In this document: in pieces, positions 16,153 through 24,691 of the stretch | Numbering within the stretch: the first letter of the stretch is position 1 | Layout: the number at the start of each line of letters is the position of its first letter | NCBI GenBank assembly: GCA_964574335.1 | Contig: CAZNNH010000025.1 | Span: 1 to 52,845 of the forward strand | Origin: CAZNNH01 sp964574335 | GTDB taxonomy: Bacteria; Acidobacteriota; Vicinamibacteria; Fen-336 | Direction: 5' to 3' | DNA length: 52,845 bases | Made by a program: the position numbers and the translations under genes | The notes under the pieces: generated by a model | What the model was told of the DNA's origin: nothing | Seen by the model: only the letters and a program-made list of their open reading frames with translations | The model's database searches: none

Positions 16153-17163
16153 ATGGGCAAGACGGGCACGGGGGGCCTGACCGGGCCGGCGGTGGCCTTC
16201 GAGGACGTCCTCGCCGCCGCCGGACGGCTCGAGGGGGTCGCCAACCGGACCCCCGTGGTCACCTCGCGGACCCTGGATCGCCGGCTCGACGCCACCTTGT
16301 TCCTGAAGTGCGAGAGCTTCCAGCGCGCGGGCGCCTTCAAGTTTCGGGGTGCCTACAACGCGGTGAGCTGCCTGGAGCCGAGCGAGAGGGAGCGGGGCGT
16401 GTTGACCTACTCGTCGGGCAACCACGCCCAGGCGCTGGCCCTGGCCTGCCGGCTGCTCGGGGTGGGCGTCACCGTAGTGATGCCGAAGGACGCCCCGGAG
16501 GCGAAGCGTAGGGCCACCGAGGACTACGGCGCCACGGTGGTCGTCTACGACCCCGAGCGCGAGGCGCGCGAGGAGGTCGCCAGCGAGATCGAGCGGCGGG
16601 AAGGACGTTGCCTGGTGCCGCCCTTCGATCACGTGAACGTGGTCGCCGGGCAGGGAACCTGCGCCCGCGAGCTTCTCGAGGAGGTGGGGCCCCTCGACCT
16701 GCTGCTGGTCCCTTGCGGCGGCGGAGGGCTGCTCTCCGGATCGGCCATCGCTGCCCGCCGCCTTTCGGCTGGTTGCCGCGTGGTGGGGGTGGAGCCGGAG
16801 CTGGCCGACGACGCCACCCGCTCGTTCCGCAGCGGGGTCCTCCATCGCGTCCACAACCCCCCGACCGTCGCGGACGGCGCCCGCACCGCGAGCCTGGGCC
16901 AGGTCACCTTCCCCCTGGTGCGGGCCCTGGTCGACGAGATGGTGACGGTCAGCGAGGTGGAGATCCTCTCCGCCTTGGCCTTCGTCCTCGAGCGCCTCAA
17001 GCTGGTGGTGGAGCCAACCGGCGTCCTCGGCCTGGCCGCCGCCCTGGCCGGCAGGCTCGAGGTGCGGGGGCTTCGCGCCGGGGTGATCCTGAGCGGCGGC
17101 AACGTCGACGTCGGGGCGATCTCGGGCCTGGTGGCGCAGGCGCCGCGGCCTGGGTGCTGCTGA
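16153..17163 (+). CDS. Fold-type II PLP dehydratase (threonine/serine dehydratase-like)
   Basis: The 336-residue enzyme carries the PLP lysine K63 in GAFKFRGAYNA, the SSGNHAQALA loop and the phosphate-binding glycine loop PCGGGGLLSG. It lacks the regulatory ACT domain of biosynthetic IlvA, so it is of the catabolic/serine-racemase-like type. It starts 13 bp after ygfK with a good GAGGAGAGG site, which places it in the same operon. In E. coli and in gut anaerobes the comparable clusters carry ygeX, diaminopropionate ammonia-lyase, also fold-type II. This gene might fill that step or act on serine/threonine. The sequence alone does not decide between them. Confidence 0.8.
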   Translation: MGKTGTGGLTGPAVAFEDVLAAAGRLEGVANRTPVVTSRTLDRRLDATLFLKCESFQRAGAFKFRGAYNAVSCLEPSERERGVLTYSSGNHAQALALACRLLGVGVTVVMPKDAPEAKRRATEDYGATVVVYDPEREAREEVASEIERREGRCLVPPFDHVNVVAGQGTCARELLEEVGPLDLLLVPCGGGGLLSGSAIAARRLSAGCRVVGVEPELADDATRSFRSGVLHRVHNPPTVADGARTASLGQVTFPLVRALVDEMVTVSEVEILSALAFVLERLKLVVEPTGVLGLAAALAGRLEVRGLRAGVILSGGNVDVGAISGLVAQAPRPGCC

Positions 17164-17265
17164 CTTGACCGGGAGCCGCCTCCGGCGTATGGGTATGACC
17201 TGGCTGGAACGGTCGCCCGGCATCCACTGGGGCCGTTGCCCCGAGCTAGAGGATCAGGAGTCGAC

Positions 17266-18138
17266 ATGCGCGTACGTTGGCTGATTCCGGTAGCGGTCCT
17301 GCTCGTCTTCGCCTGCGAGCAGAAGCCCGCGGAGGTGCCCCAGGTTGCCTCCGGACCACTCGAGGAGGGCCAGCGCCTGCTGGAGCAAGGCCAGCTCGAC
17401 GCCGCGCTGGCCCAGTTCGAGCAGGTCAGCACGGCCGATGGCCTGTACTACCAGGGGGCGGTCTGGGCGGCCAAGGCCAAGGCGGCGGCGGCTCCCGGGA
17501 GCGCGACGGCGCCGGAGCTGAGCGAGGACGAGCTGCGCGCCCTCGAGCTCTACGACGCGGCGATCACCCAGCAGGACGAGCACCCCATGGCCCATCTGGC
17601 CCTCGCCGATCTGCTGGCCCCCCACTCGCTGGCTCTCTACGCGGCACAGAAGGCCTCGCGCCGCTCGGTGCCGACGCCGGAGGGGGCCCCCGACTTGAGC
17701 CCGGACCGAGTGGTGCAGATCTACGAGACGGCGATCCGGATGACCCCCACCTCTCCGACTCCCGTGGAGCGCCTGATCGACTTCGCGACCCGTGTGGAGC
17801 GGTTCGAAGCCGCCAACGAGGCCTACCGGAAGCTGATCGTGCTCAGGCCCGAGAGGCCCGAACCGCTGGTCGCGTACGGCGACTTCCTGGTCCAGTATCG
17901 GAAGGACCCCCAGAGCGCCGTCGAGCGCTACCGCGAAGCCATGATCTGGGCCCCCAACGACGAGGCCATCCCTCCCAAGATCGCCGACGTGTACGTGGCA
18001 CGGGGCGAGGAGCTCTACAAGAACGGGCAGAACGTGGCGGCGCGCAAGAGCTTCGAAGAGGCGCGCAAGTGGGTGCGCGACTGGAAGTCCGAGCAGGGCC
18101 TCAAGGTCCGGGAGTACCTGGACAAGCTCCGCCGCTAG
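17266..18138 (+). CDS. TPR-containing lipoprotein
   Basis: The 290-residue protein has a lipoprotein signal peptide ending in LLVFAC (Cys17), so it should be anchored in a membrane facing the periplasm. The remainder is helical, with TPR-like repeats (about 30-60, 90-130 and 185-285). TPR proteins of this form are scaffolds for envelope complexes. ATG 17266 follows AGGAG by 6 bp. The gene stands 102 bp behind the dehydratase gene and ends in a REP-like palindrome shared with a convergent gene fragment. Confidence 0.7.
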   Translation: MRVRWLIPVAVLLVFACEQKPAEVPQVASGPLEEGQRLLEQGQLDAALAQFEQVSTADGLYYQGAVWAAKAKAAAAPGSATAPELSEDELRALELYDAAITQQDEHPMAHLALADLLAPHSLALYAAQKASRRSVPTPEGAPDLSPDRVVQIYETAIRMTPTSPTPVERLIDFATRVERFEAANEAYRKLIVLRPERPEPLVAYGDFLVQYRKDPQSAVERYREAMIWAPNDEAIPPKIADVYVARGEELYKNGQNVAARKSFEEARKWVRDWKSEQGLKVREYLDKLRR

Positions 18139-18143
18139 GCTAG

Positions 18144-18197
18144 GGGGACACGATCCGGATTCGCCCGGCAGGCCGACGCGAATCCGGTCATGTCCCC
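18144..18197. repeat. REP-like inverted repeat between convergent genes
   Basis: GGGGACACGATCCGGATTCG (18144-18163) pairs with CGAATCCGGTCATGTCCCC (18179-18197) around a 15-nt loop, with one bulged base. The same words recur in the cluster at 35146-35342. The hairpin lies between the convergent lipoprotein gene and ferredoxin-type fragment and could terminate both. The minus-strand reading frame takes its last two codons and its TGA from the repeat. Confidence 0.75.
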
Positions 18198-18457
18198 TGG
18201 ACGTTGCCGCGGATGCCGACCGTGAGACTCCGGATCGGGACCGAGCGCGCGGCGCGGGCGGCGGCGGCCTGGGCCAGCCTCAGCAGCCCACCGCAGCACG
18301 GCACCTCCATCACCATCACGGTCAGGCCGCTGACCTGCGCCTCGTCGATCAGCGCCACCAGCTTCTCGAGGTAGAGTTCTTGGCTGCTGTCGAGCTTGGG
18401 GCAGACGATCGCCAACGCCCGACCGCGGAGGTGCTGCGGGTGGAAGCCTTCGAGGGA
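18188..18457 (-). pseudogene. C-terminal fragment of a 4Fe-4S ferredoxin-type protein
   Basis: The reading frame gives RALAIVCPKLDSSQELYLEKLVALIDEA and then MVMEVPCCGGLLRLAQAAA in adjoining parts. This is the C-terminal third of a family of ferredoxin-domain proteins of about 280 residues, in which the MEVPCCGGL motif is conserved. The frame is closed upstream by TGA at 18458-18460, and no cluster-binding CxxCxxCxxxC segment is found. Its last residues, GT, and the stop codon derive from the REP-like repeat. A small TTG-started protein from 18415 cannot be excluded, but truncation is more likely. Confidence 0.6.
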
Positions 18458-18508
18458 TCAAGATCGTCGGAGCGCGAGGGGGCCGGGGCGCGAAAGAGGC
18501 GCGGAACG

Positions 18509-19411
18509 CTAGATCCGGATCCCGTTGACGGCGTCGCTGATCCGGCCGTTGACCTTGAGCATCAGGAAGTTGACGTCGTTGCCGACGTCCTTGCGGAGCT
18601 TGGTCACGTAGCGTGCCGCGTGCGGGGCCTCGGCCAGCAATCGCTCCTCCATCTCGCGCAGCGTCTCGTCCGTCTCCGAGAGCAGGTGCTTGAGGTCCCG
18701 GAAGCGGCTGTTCACGTCCAGGAGCTGGGCCCGCTGCAAGGTCCGGGTCGAGATGGACGGGGGGAAGCCGTCGAGGATCGCGGCGGCCCGCTGGGCCAGC
18801 TCCTCCACCAGCTCGCCGAGGTCCCGAAGCAGCTCCCGCTGCAGCAGCGCCGCAAGCTTGCGCGGCGCGTGCCGCTCGATCCGACCCCGCAGCTTGGGGA
18901 TCTGCCCCTCGATGGAGGCCACCATCTGGCGGAGGCCGAAGTGGTCGCGCTGCGGCGAGTCCAGCGAGATGAAGTCCCGGCCCAGGTAGATCTTGTCCGA
19001 GTAGTGGGCGATCAGGTCCTGTCGGGGCAGGGTGTACAGCTTGACCTCGTAGAAGCCGGGGTGGGAGCGGAACTCGACGAAGCGCGAGACCAGCAAGTGA
19101 TCGTTGGCGACGATGAAGTACGAGTTGGTCTCGAGCAGTGCCGAGTAGAGGGAGAGGTTGTAGAGCAGGTAGAGCTTGAGCTGCCCCAGCAGCTCCTGCT
19201 TCTCTCCGAGGATGGTCCGAAGCTGCGCCTCCTCGCTCGGGCTCGACTCTCCGGTGGTCTCGAACCGGTAGTGGGGGGTGATCAGGACCCGGCACTTGGA
19301 GAGGAAGAACTCCAGGTGGAGGTGCTGCAGCACGTCGTTCTGGAAACGGTCCAGGGCGAATTCCGGGACCTCGACCCCGTCCCTCTGAATGATCGCGTTC
19401 AGGCTGTCCAT
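18509..19411 (-). CDS. Unknown helical cytosolic protein
   Basis: I do not recognise this 300-residue protein. It has no signal peptide, no membrane segment and no nucleotide-binding motif. It begins MDSLNAIIQRDGVEVPEF and is predominantly alpha-helical, with heptad-like stretches at about 165-215 and 225-265. Two aromatic-rich patches (YLLYNLSLYSALLETNSYF, KLYTLPRQDLIAHYSDKIYL) break the helical pattern. It lies 73 bp downstream of the TPR/cyclic-nucleotide-binding gene on the same strand and may be co-transcribed with it. The coding pattern is consistent with a real gene. Confidence 0.7.
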   Translation of the reverse strand: MDSLNAIIQRDGVEVPEFALDRFQNDVLQHLHLEFFLSKCRVLITPHYRFETTGESSPSEEAQLRTILGEKQELLGQLKLYLLYNLSLYSALLETNSYFIVANDHLLVSRFVEFRSHPGFYEVKLYTLPRQDLIAHYSDKIYLGRDFISLDSPQRDHFGLRQMVASIEGQIPKLRGRIERHAPRKLAALLQRELLRDLGELVEELAQRAAAILDGFPPSISTRTLQRAQLLDVNSRFRDLKHLLSETDETLREMEERLLAEAPHAARYVTKLRKDVGNDVNFLMLKVNGRISDAVNGIRI

Positions 19412-19484
19412 TGGCGGCCTCCCGCGTGACGCCCCGAGGCTACGCCCTGGACAGCCGGGCGGTCAACTCGGGGGCGGTCGCGGA

Positions 19485-20876
19485 TCAGCGCCGGGCCATC
19501 CGCTCCCGGGCGAACTGCTTCATTACCTCGAGCACGCGGGGGTGTTGCCTCACGATCGAGTCGAGGGTCGGGCGGTCGAGCTCGAGCAGCTCGCAGTAGG
19601 TCGTGGCCACGATAGAGGCGGTACGCGGCTGCCCGGTGAGGATCGAGACCTCGCCGAAGAACGACCCCTCGCCCAGCTCGCCGAGCGCCACCTGCCGCCC
19701 CGAGGCGTCCTTGCGGAACGCCTTCACGGTGCCGGTGGTCAGCATGTAGAGCTTGTCGCCGGGCTCGCCCTGGGTGATGATCGGGCTGGCGGCGTCGAAG
19801 GTGACCAGGTTGAGCCCCTGGATCACCGCCACCAGCTCGTCCACCGACAGGTCCTTGAACAGCGGGCTGACCACGATCTGGCTCCCTCCGCTCGGTGGCG
19901 GCGCCTCCGTGGTCCCGCCATCGAACGTGCCCATCCCGGCCGGGAACGCCTCCTCGAGCACCGACATCAGCTCGTCGGCGAACCCGGCCTCGGTCATCGG
20001 GTCCACCGCCGGCTCTTCCGGGAGCAGCTCGGGCTCTGGGAGCAGCTCGGGCTCTGGGAGCAGCTCGGGCTCCGGCTCGAGTAGCTCCGGCTCCGGCTCC
20101 AGCTCGGGGGCCAGCTCGGGGGCCAGCTCGGGGGCCAGCTCGGGGGCCAGCTCGGGGGCCAGCTCGAGCTCGGGCTCGGGGATCGGCTCGGGCTCGACCA
20201 CTGGCGCGGCCGCCGGCGGCGTGTCTTGCTCCAAGCTGAACGGCTCGGATTCCAGCACCAGGCCACCGGAGCCGAAATCGTCGCTGATCAGGTCCTGGTC
20301 CATGACCGGGGCCGGCTCGGGAGGCCGGGGAGGTGGGGGAGACGGTCTCGGCGGCGGGGGTGGCGGGGCCGCTGCCGGCGCCGGCACGGACGCGGGCTCG
20401 GCGCCGAACCCGATGTCGAGCGCCGGTCCGGAGTCGAGCTCCGCCGGGGCCGAGGGCTCGGACGAGCCGATCGGCGCGATCCCGATCTCCTCCATGCCGA
20501 TCTCTAAGCCGCCGGAGGGGGGCGTCGGGGGCAGCGACGAGGTGGCCAGCCGCTGCTTCTCCTGGATCAGCCCCGCCAGCTTGACCTGGACGTCGCGCCG
20601 TCCCGGGTCCAGCCTCTGGATCTTCTTGAGCACCGAGATCGACTTGGCGGCGAACCCCTCGCGCGCGAACTCGTCGGCCAGCGCCTCCAGGATCGAGACG
20701 GCCTGCTGGGTCTTGCCGGCGAAGACGAGGACGTCGGCGAGCTGCAGCCGGAGGCGTGGATCCTGCTTCTGGGTCTGCAGTTGCTCGCGGATGACCTCCA
20801 TCGCGCGGCTGTAGTTCTTCTTGGCGATGAGGGTCGCGACGTCATCATCCTTCCCCTGCAGGAAGCTGAGAACCAT
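19485..20876 (-). CDS. TPR / Pro-Glu linker / cyclic-nucleotide-binding protein
   Basis: The 463-residue protein has three parts. Residues 10-105 are TPR-like helices (YSRAMEVIREQL, GKTQQAVSILEALA). Residues 110-330 are a disordered acidic Pro/Glu/Ala linker with short hydrophobic motifs. Residues 340-455 are a cNMP-binding domain with the phosphate-binding cassette GEGSFFGEVSILTGQPRTAS (402-421). No output domain such as a DNA-binding HTH is present, so cNMP binding would change protein-protein contacts and not transcription. The linker contains five APEL and three EPELLP repeats encoded by tandem DNA repeats. It is probably in one operon with the unknown helical protein downstream. Confidence 0.8.
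   Translation of the reverse strand: MVLSFLQGKDDDVATLIAKKNYSRAMEVIREQLQTQKQDPRLRLQLADVLVFAGKTQQAVSILEALADEFAREGFAAKSISVLKKIQRLDPGRRDVQVKLAGLIQEKQRLATSSLPPTPPSGGLEIGMEEIGIAPIGSSEPSAPAELDSGPALDIGFGAEPASVPAPAAAPPPPPPRPSPPPPRPPEPAPVMDQDLISDDFGSGGLVLESEPFSLEQDTPPAAAPVVEPEPIPEPELELAPELAPELAPELAPELAPELEPEPELLEPEPELLPEPELLPEPELLPEEPAVDPMTEAGFADELMSVLEEAFPAGMGTFDGGTTEAPPPSGGSQIVVSPLFKDLSVDELVAVIQGLNLVTFDAASPIITQGEPGDKLYMLTTGTVKAFRKDASGRQVALGELGEGSFFGEVSILTGQPRTASIVATTYCELLELDRPTLDSIVRQHPRVLEVMKQFARERMARR
20020..20160. repeat. In-frame tandem repeats, 18-bp and 12-bp units
   Basis: Three 18-bp units (GGGAGCAGCTCGGGCTCT-like, 20020-20073) and five exact 12-bp units (AGCTCGGGGGCC, 20101-20160) lie inside the linker of the cNMP-binding protein. 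All unit lengths are multiples of three, so copy-number change would lengthen or shorten the linker without breaking the frame. Confidence 0.8.
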
Positions 20877-20901
20877 CTTCCCTCCCGATGCTCCGGGCTC
20901 A

Positions 20902-20931
20902 GTTTCCCACGTCCGGTGCTCGATGGGAAAC
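20902..20931. promoter_or_regulatory. Inverted repeat upstream of the cNMP-binding gene
   Basis: GTTTCCCA (20902-20909) pairs with TGGGAAAC (20924-20931) across 14 nt. The structure lies 26-55 bp upstream of the cNMP-binding gene start at 20876 and 40 bp after the xanthine dehydrogenase stop, both on the minus strand. It may be an operator or an intercistronic hairpin. No run of T residues follows on the minus strand. Confidence 0.4.
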
Positions 20932-20970
20932 CGTGGAACCGGGCCATGCTGCGCCCGATCGGGGAGCCCG

Positions 20971-23289
20971 TCAGCCGGTGGCGGCTCGTTCCCGGAGCGC
21001 CCGGAGCACCCGCTCCGGGGTCATCGGCAGCTCCCGCAGGCGGACCCCAGTGGCCTGGGCCACGGCGTTGGCGATGGCGGGCGCCGGCCCGTTGACGGGA
21101 ATCTCGGCCACCGCCTTGGCGCCATAGGGGCCGGTGGGCTCGTGGCTCGGCACCAGGATGGTGACGATCTCGGGGGCGTCGCTGGCGGCGGCGATCGTGT
21201 AGTCGCGGAACGAGCGAAAGGCCATGCGTCCCTCGGCGTCGAAGGGCATCCGCTCGTAGAGGGCGTAGCCCAGGGCCTGGAGCGCGGCCCCCTCCACCTG
21301 TCCCTCGGCCATCTGCGGGTTCACCACCTGCCCGCAGTCCACGGCCTCCACGATCCTGAGCACGCGAACCAGGCCCGTCTCGACGTCCACCTCCACCTCG
21401 ACGAACACCGCCGCGAAGGGGGGTGGCGAGTCGTAGGACATGTGGGAGGCCTGGGCCATGATCTGGAGCTGGTCCTGCTGATACAGCGACCGCAGGCAGA
21501 CCTGCTCGTAGGTCACCGCCCGGCCGTCAGGTGCTCGGACCACGCCTCCCTCGATGGTGAGCTCCGTCTCGCCCAGGTCCAGCATCTGCGCCGCTACCGT
21601 CAGGATCTGCCGGCGAACCTCCCCGGCCGCCTTGGCCACCGCCTGGCCCGAGATGTAGGTGGTGGACGAGGCGTAGGCCCCGGGGTCGAACGGCGTCAGG
21701 TCGGTGTCCGACGAGTAGGGGATGATCCGCTCCAGCGGGACGGCCAGCGTCTCGGCGGCGAGCTGGCACAGCGCGGTGTCGGAGCCGGTGCCGATGTCGG
21801 TGGCTCCGACCAGCAGGTTGAAGGAGCCGTCCTCGTTCATCTTGATCGAGGCGGCCCCCATGTCGACACCGGCAATGCCGGAGGCCTGGATCGCCAGCGC
21901 CATCCCGACCCCCCGCCTCAGTGGTCCGGCGGCCCGCGGCTCGTGCCGCGTTCCCCAGCCGATCGCCGTCGCTCCGGCTTCGATGGCCGCCTCCAGGCTG
22001 CAGGAGCGGATCACCTGCCGGTGGCCCTCTCGGCCCTCGCCGAGGATGGCGGCGATCGGCTGCTCGTCGCCCTCGCGCACGTGGTTGCGACGGCGGAACG
22101 AGAGCGGGTCTTCTCCCAGCGCCAGCGCCACCTCGTCGACGTGGGACTCGAGGGCAAAGAAACCCTGTGGGCAGCCGTAGCCCCGATAGGCGCCGGCCAC
22201 CGCCAGGTTGGTGTAGACGGCGCGCGCGGTGAAGCGCAGGTTGGGGCAGCGATACAGGGAGAGGGCCCGGCTACCGGTGACGCTCATCACGGTCAGGGCG
22301 TGGGTGCCGTAGGCGCCGCTGTTCTCGAGCACGTCGAGGCAGAGCGCCGTGAAGCGACCGGCAGCGACCCCGCATCGGATCCGGAGCACCTGTGGGTGAC
22401 GGGTGCGGGCCGCGGTCAGCTCCTCCTCGCGACTGAGGGCGAGGCGCACCGGCCGGCCGGTCCGTAGCGTGATCAGGGCGCACAGGTCCTCGATCAGCAC
22501 CTCCTGCTTGCCGCCGAAGCCCCCGCCGATACGCGGCTTGATCACCCGGATCCGGCGGACGGGGACCCCGACCAGGGCAGAGACGATACGCCGGACGTGG
22601 AACGGGACCTGGGTCGAGGTGCGGATCACCAGCCGGCCGTCCTCGTCCAGCCAGGTGATGGCGATGTGGGGCTCGATCGAGCACTGCTGGACGAAGGGGA
22701 CCCGGTAGACGCCCTCGAAGACCCGCTCCGCCTCCGCCAGGCCGCGCTCGACGTCGCCGACCTCCGCCTCGATCTCGGCGACCAGGTTCCGGCCGGCATC
22801 GCGGATCCCGCGGGCGTCCGTCTGGTCGTGGATGACCGGGGCGCCGGGCAGAAGCGCTTGCTCCGGGTCGAACACCGCCGGCAGCACCTGATACTCCACC
22901 TCGATCGCCAGGCAGGCCGCACGCGCCAGCTCCGGGGTGGCGGCGGCCACCACGGCCACGCGGTCCCCCACGTGGCGCACCTTCCGATCGAGCATCACCG
23001 TGTCGTACGGGGACGGCTCGGGCCAGCCCTGTCCGGCGGTGGTGTAGGGGACCCGCGGCACGTCCTCGTGGGTCAGCACACACGCGACCCCCCCGATGGC
23101 TCGAGCCCGGCTGGTATCGATGCGGACGATCCGGGCGTGGGCGTGCGGGGAGCGGAGGATGCTGGCGTGGAGCAGGCCGGCCGGGCGGGGGATGTCGTCG
23201 ACGAAGCTTCCGCGGCCGGTGGCCAGCTTGACGCCGTCCACCCGGGGCTCCGAGCGCCCCACGGTCGTGAGCGAGGGTTTCGGCTTCAC
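20971..23289 (-). CDS. xdhA: Xanthine dehydrogenase-family molybdenum-binding subunit
   Basis: The 772-residue protein is a large subunit of the xanthine dehydrogenase/CO dehydrogenase-L family. It starts with RVDGVKLATGRGSFVDD. SPHAHARIVRIDTSRA and GGGFGGKQEVLIED belong to the molybdopterin-cytosine-dinucleotide site, and the later Gly-rich loops fit the C-terminal Mo domain. The open frame extends further upstream, but homology starts here; GTG 23289 overlaps the stop of the upstream gene as GTGA, so translation is coupled. With the fused FAD/[2Fe-2S] subunit it should form a purine hydroxylase. Hypoxanthine, xanthine or an 8-oxopurine are candidate substrates, the last suggested by the neighbouring deaminase. 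Confidence 0.85.
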   Translation of the reverse strand: MKPKPSLTTVGRSEPRVDGVKLATGRGSFVDDIPRPAGLLHASILRSPHAHARIVRIDTSRARAIGGVACVLTHEDVPRVPYTTAGQGWPEPSPYDTVMLDRKVRHVGDRVAVVAAATPELARAACLAIEVEYQVLPAVFDPEQALLPGAPVIHDQTDARGIRDAGRNLVAEIEAEVGDVERGLAEAERVFEGVYRVPFVQQCSIEPHIAITWLDEDGRLVIRTSTQVPFHVRRIVSALVGVPVRRIRVIKPRIGGGFGGKQEVLIEDLCALITLRTGRPVRLALSREEELTAARTRHPQVLRIRCGVAAGRFTALCLDVLENSGAYGTHALTVMSVTGSRALSLYRCPNLRFTARAVYTNLAVAGAYRGYGCPQGFFALESHVDEVALALGEDPLSFRRRNHVREGDEQPIAAILGEGREGHRQVIRSCSLEAAIEAGATAIGWGTRHEPRAAGPLRRGVGMALAIQASGIAGVDMGAASIKMNEDGSFNLLVGATDIGTGSDTALCQLAAETLAVPLERIIPYSSDTDLTPFDPGAYASSTTYISGQAVAKAAGEVRRQILTVAAQMLDLGETELTIEGGVVRAPDGRAVTYEQVCLRSLYQQDQLQIMAQASHMSYDSPPPFAAVFVEVEVDVETGLVRVLRIVEAVDCGQVVNPQMAEGQVEGAALQALGYALYERMPFDAEGRMAFRSFRDYTIAAASDAPEIVTILVPSHEPTGPYGAKAVAEIPVNGPAPAIANAVAQATGVRLRELPMTPERVLRALRERAATG

Positions 23290-24671
23290 CGCCTCGCGCC
23301 GGCCCGACGGCCGGCCTCCAGCACCGCCTCGACCGGCTTGACGTAGCCGGTGCAGCGGCACAGACAGCCGCCGAGGGCGTCCCTCACCTCGGCCTCGGTG
23401 GGGTCCGGGATGGCCTGCAGCAGCGCCGCGCCGCACAGCTCCATGGCCGGGGTGCAGTAGCCGCACTGGATGGCACCGCGAGCCACGAAGGCCCGCTGGA
23501 TGGGGTGCAGCCGGTCCGCCGAGCCGAGCCCCTCGACCGTGGTCACCGACCGGCCGTGGGCCTGGACCGCCAGCGCGAGGCAGGCGTTGATGGGCCGCCC
23601 GTCGAGGAGCACCGTGCAGCTTCCGCACTCTCCGGTGTCACAACCCTGCTTGGTGCCGAACCGGCCCGCGTCCCGCAGCCACTCGAGCAGGGTGGTGTTG
23701 GCCGTCGCCGGCGCGGCGAGCCGGGTCCCGTTCACGATCGCGCCGACCGGCCCCGACTCGAAGCCCACCACCTCCGGCGGAATCGGGCGCTCGACCCGGG
23801 GCCACGGCCGTGGGGGCGGGTGGGGAGCCCCGGTCCGAGCGTCGGTCACGGCCCGAGCCAGCGCCCGCTCGACGAGCGGGCCTACCAGCTCCCGCCGGTA
23901 CTCGGCGCTGGCATGGGCGTCGTCTCGGAAGCCGGCTCTCGTCCGGACCTCCTCCACGCACTTCGCCACCGCAGCGCCGTCCCACCGGGAGCGCTCGAGC
24001 CGGGCCTCGGCCTCGGGGATGCGTGTCGGTGCGGCATCCAGCCCGGTGATCGCCAGCCGGGCTCGGCTCAGCACGTCTCCGGAGAGCGAGACCGCGATGG
24101 CGACGGCCAGCAGCGGCGGCGCTGACGGCAGCACCGCCAGCCGCGACAGCGCCGCGCCTCCGGGGACGCCGGGCAGCACGATCGAGGTCAAGAGGCCGCC
24201 GCCCCCGAGGTGCTCCGCGGCATCGCGCACGAAACGCTGGGCAGGCACCTCGACCACACCGGCCGGACCGGTCACCCGGACGATCGCGTTCAGGACCAGA
24301 AGTGCCGCCAGGAGCTCCGAGTCCGGCGAGCCGAACACCACCTCGCCTCCCAGGGTGGCCATCCCCCGAAGCTGGCGCGAGGAGGAGTGGGCGCGGCACG
24401 CCTCGGGCAGCAGACCGGCGGTGGCGGGGTGGACCTCCGGGGCGTCGATCACGTCCTGCAGCGCAAGGCCTGCGCCCAGCACCAGGTCGCCGTCACGCAC
24501 CGAGGTCTCGGTGCGGTCGAGGGAAGCCAGATCGACCAGCTCCGGCAGGGCCTGGGCCCCCACCAGCAGCCGGGTGCCCCCGGCCAGCGGAGTGCCCCCG
24601 CCGGCCACGAGGCGGAAAGCCGTCTCCAGCGTGGCCGGCCGGTGGTAGGACCGGATTCCGCGGGCGAGCAT
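23286..24671 (-). CDS. Fused FAD and [2Fe-2S] subunit of xanthine dehydrogenase family
   Basis: The 461-residue protein joins a CoxM/XdhB-type FAD domain (about 1-265; AGGTRLLVGAQ, RGMATLGGEVVFGSPDSELLAAL) to a CoxS/XdhC-type ferredoxin domain (about 300-461). The plant-type cluster is GCDTGECGSCTVLLDG…C and the second is CGYCTPAM…CLCRCTGY. The order FAD then 2Fe-2S is the reverse of eukaryotic xanthine dehydrogenase, where the iron-sulfur domain is first. All eight expected cysteines are present. It ends in the GTGA overlap with the molybdenum subunit gene and starts 20 bp after the deaminase gene. Confidence 0.87.
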   Translation of the reverse strand: MLARGIRSYHRPATLETAFRLVAGGGTPLAGGTRLLVGAQALPELVDLASLDRTETSVRDGDLVLGAGLALQDVIDAPEVHPATAGLLPEACRAHSSSRQLRGMATLGGEVVFGSPDSELLAALLVLNAIVRVTGPAGVVEVPAQRFVRDAAEHLGGGGLLTSIVLPGVPGGAALSRLAVLPSAPPLLAVAIAVSLSGDVLSRARLAITGLDAAPTRIPEAEARLERSRWDGAAVAKCVEEVRTRAGFRDDAHASAEYRRELVGPLVERALARAVTDARTGAPHPPPRPWPRVERPIPPEVVGFESGPVGAIVNGTRLAAPATANTTLLEWLRDAGRFGTKQGCDTGECGSCTVLLDGRPINACLALAVQAHGRSVTTVEGLGSADRLHPIQRAFVARGAIQCGYCTPAMELCGAALLQAIPDPTEAEVRDALGGCLCRCTGYVKPVEAVLEAGRRAGARR

Positions 24672-24691
24672 CTTCGACCTTCTCGCTGATT

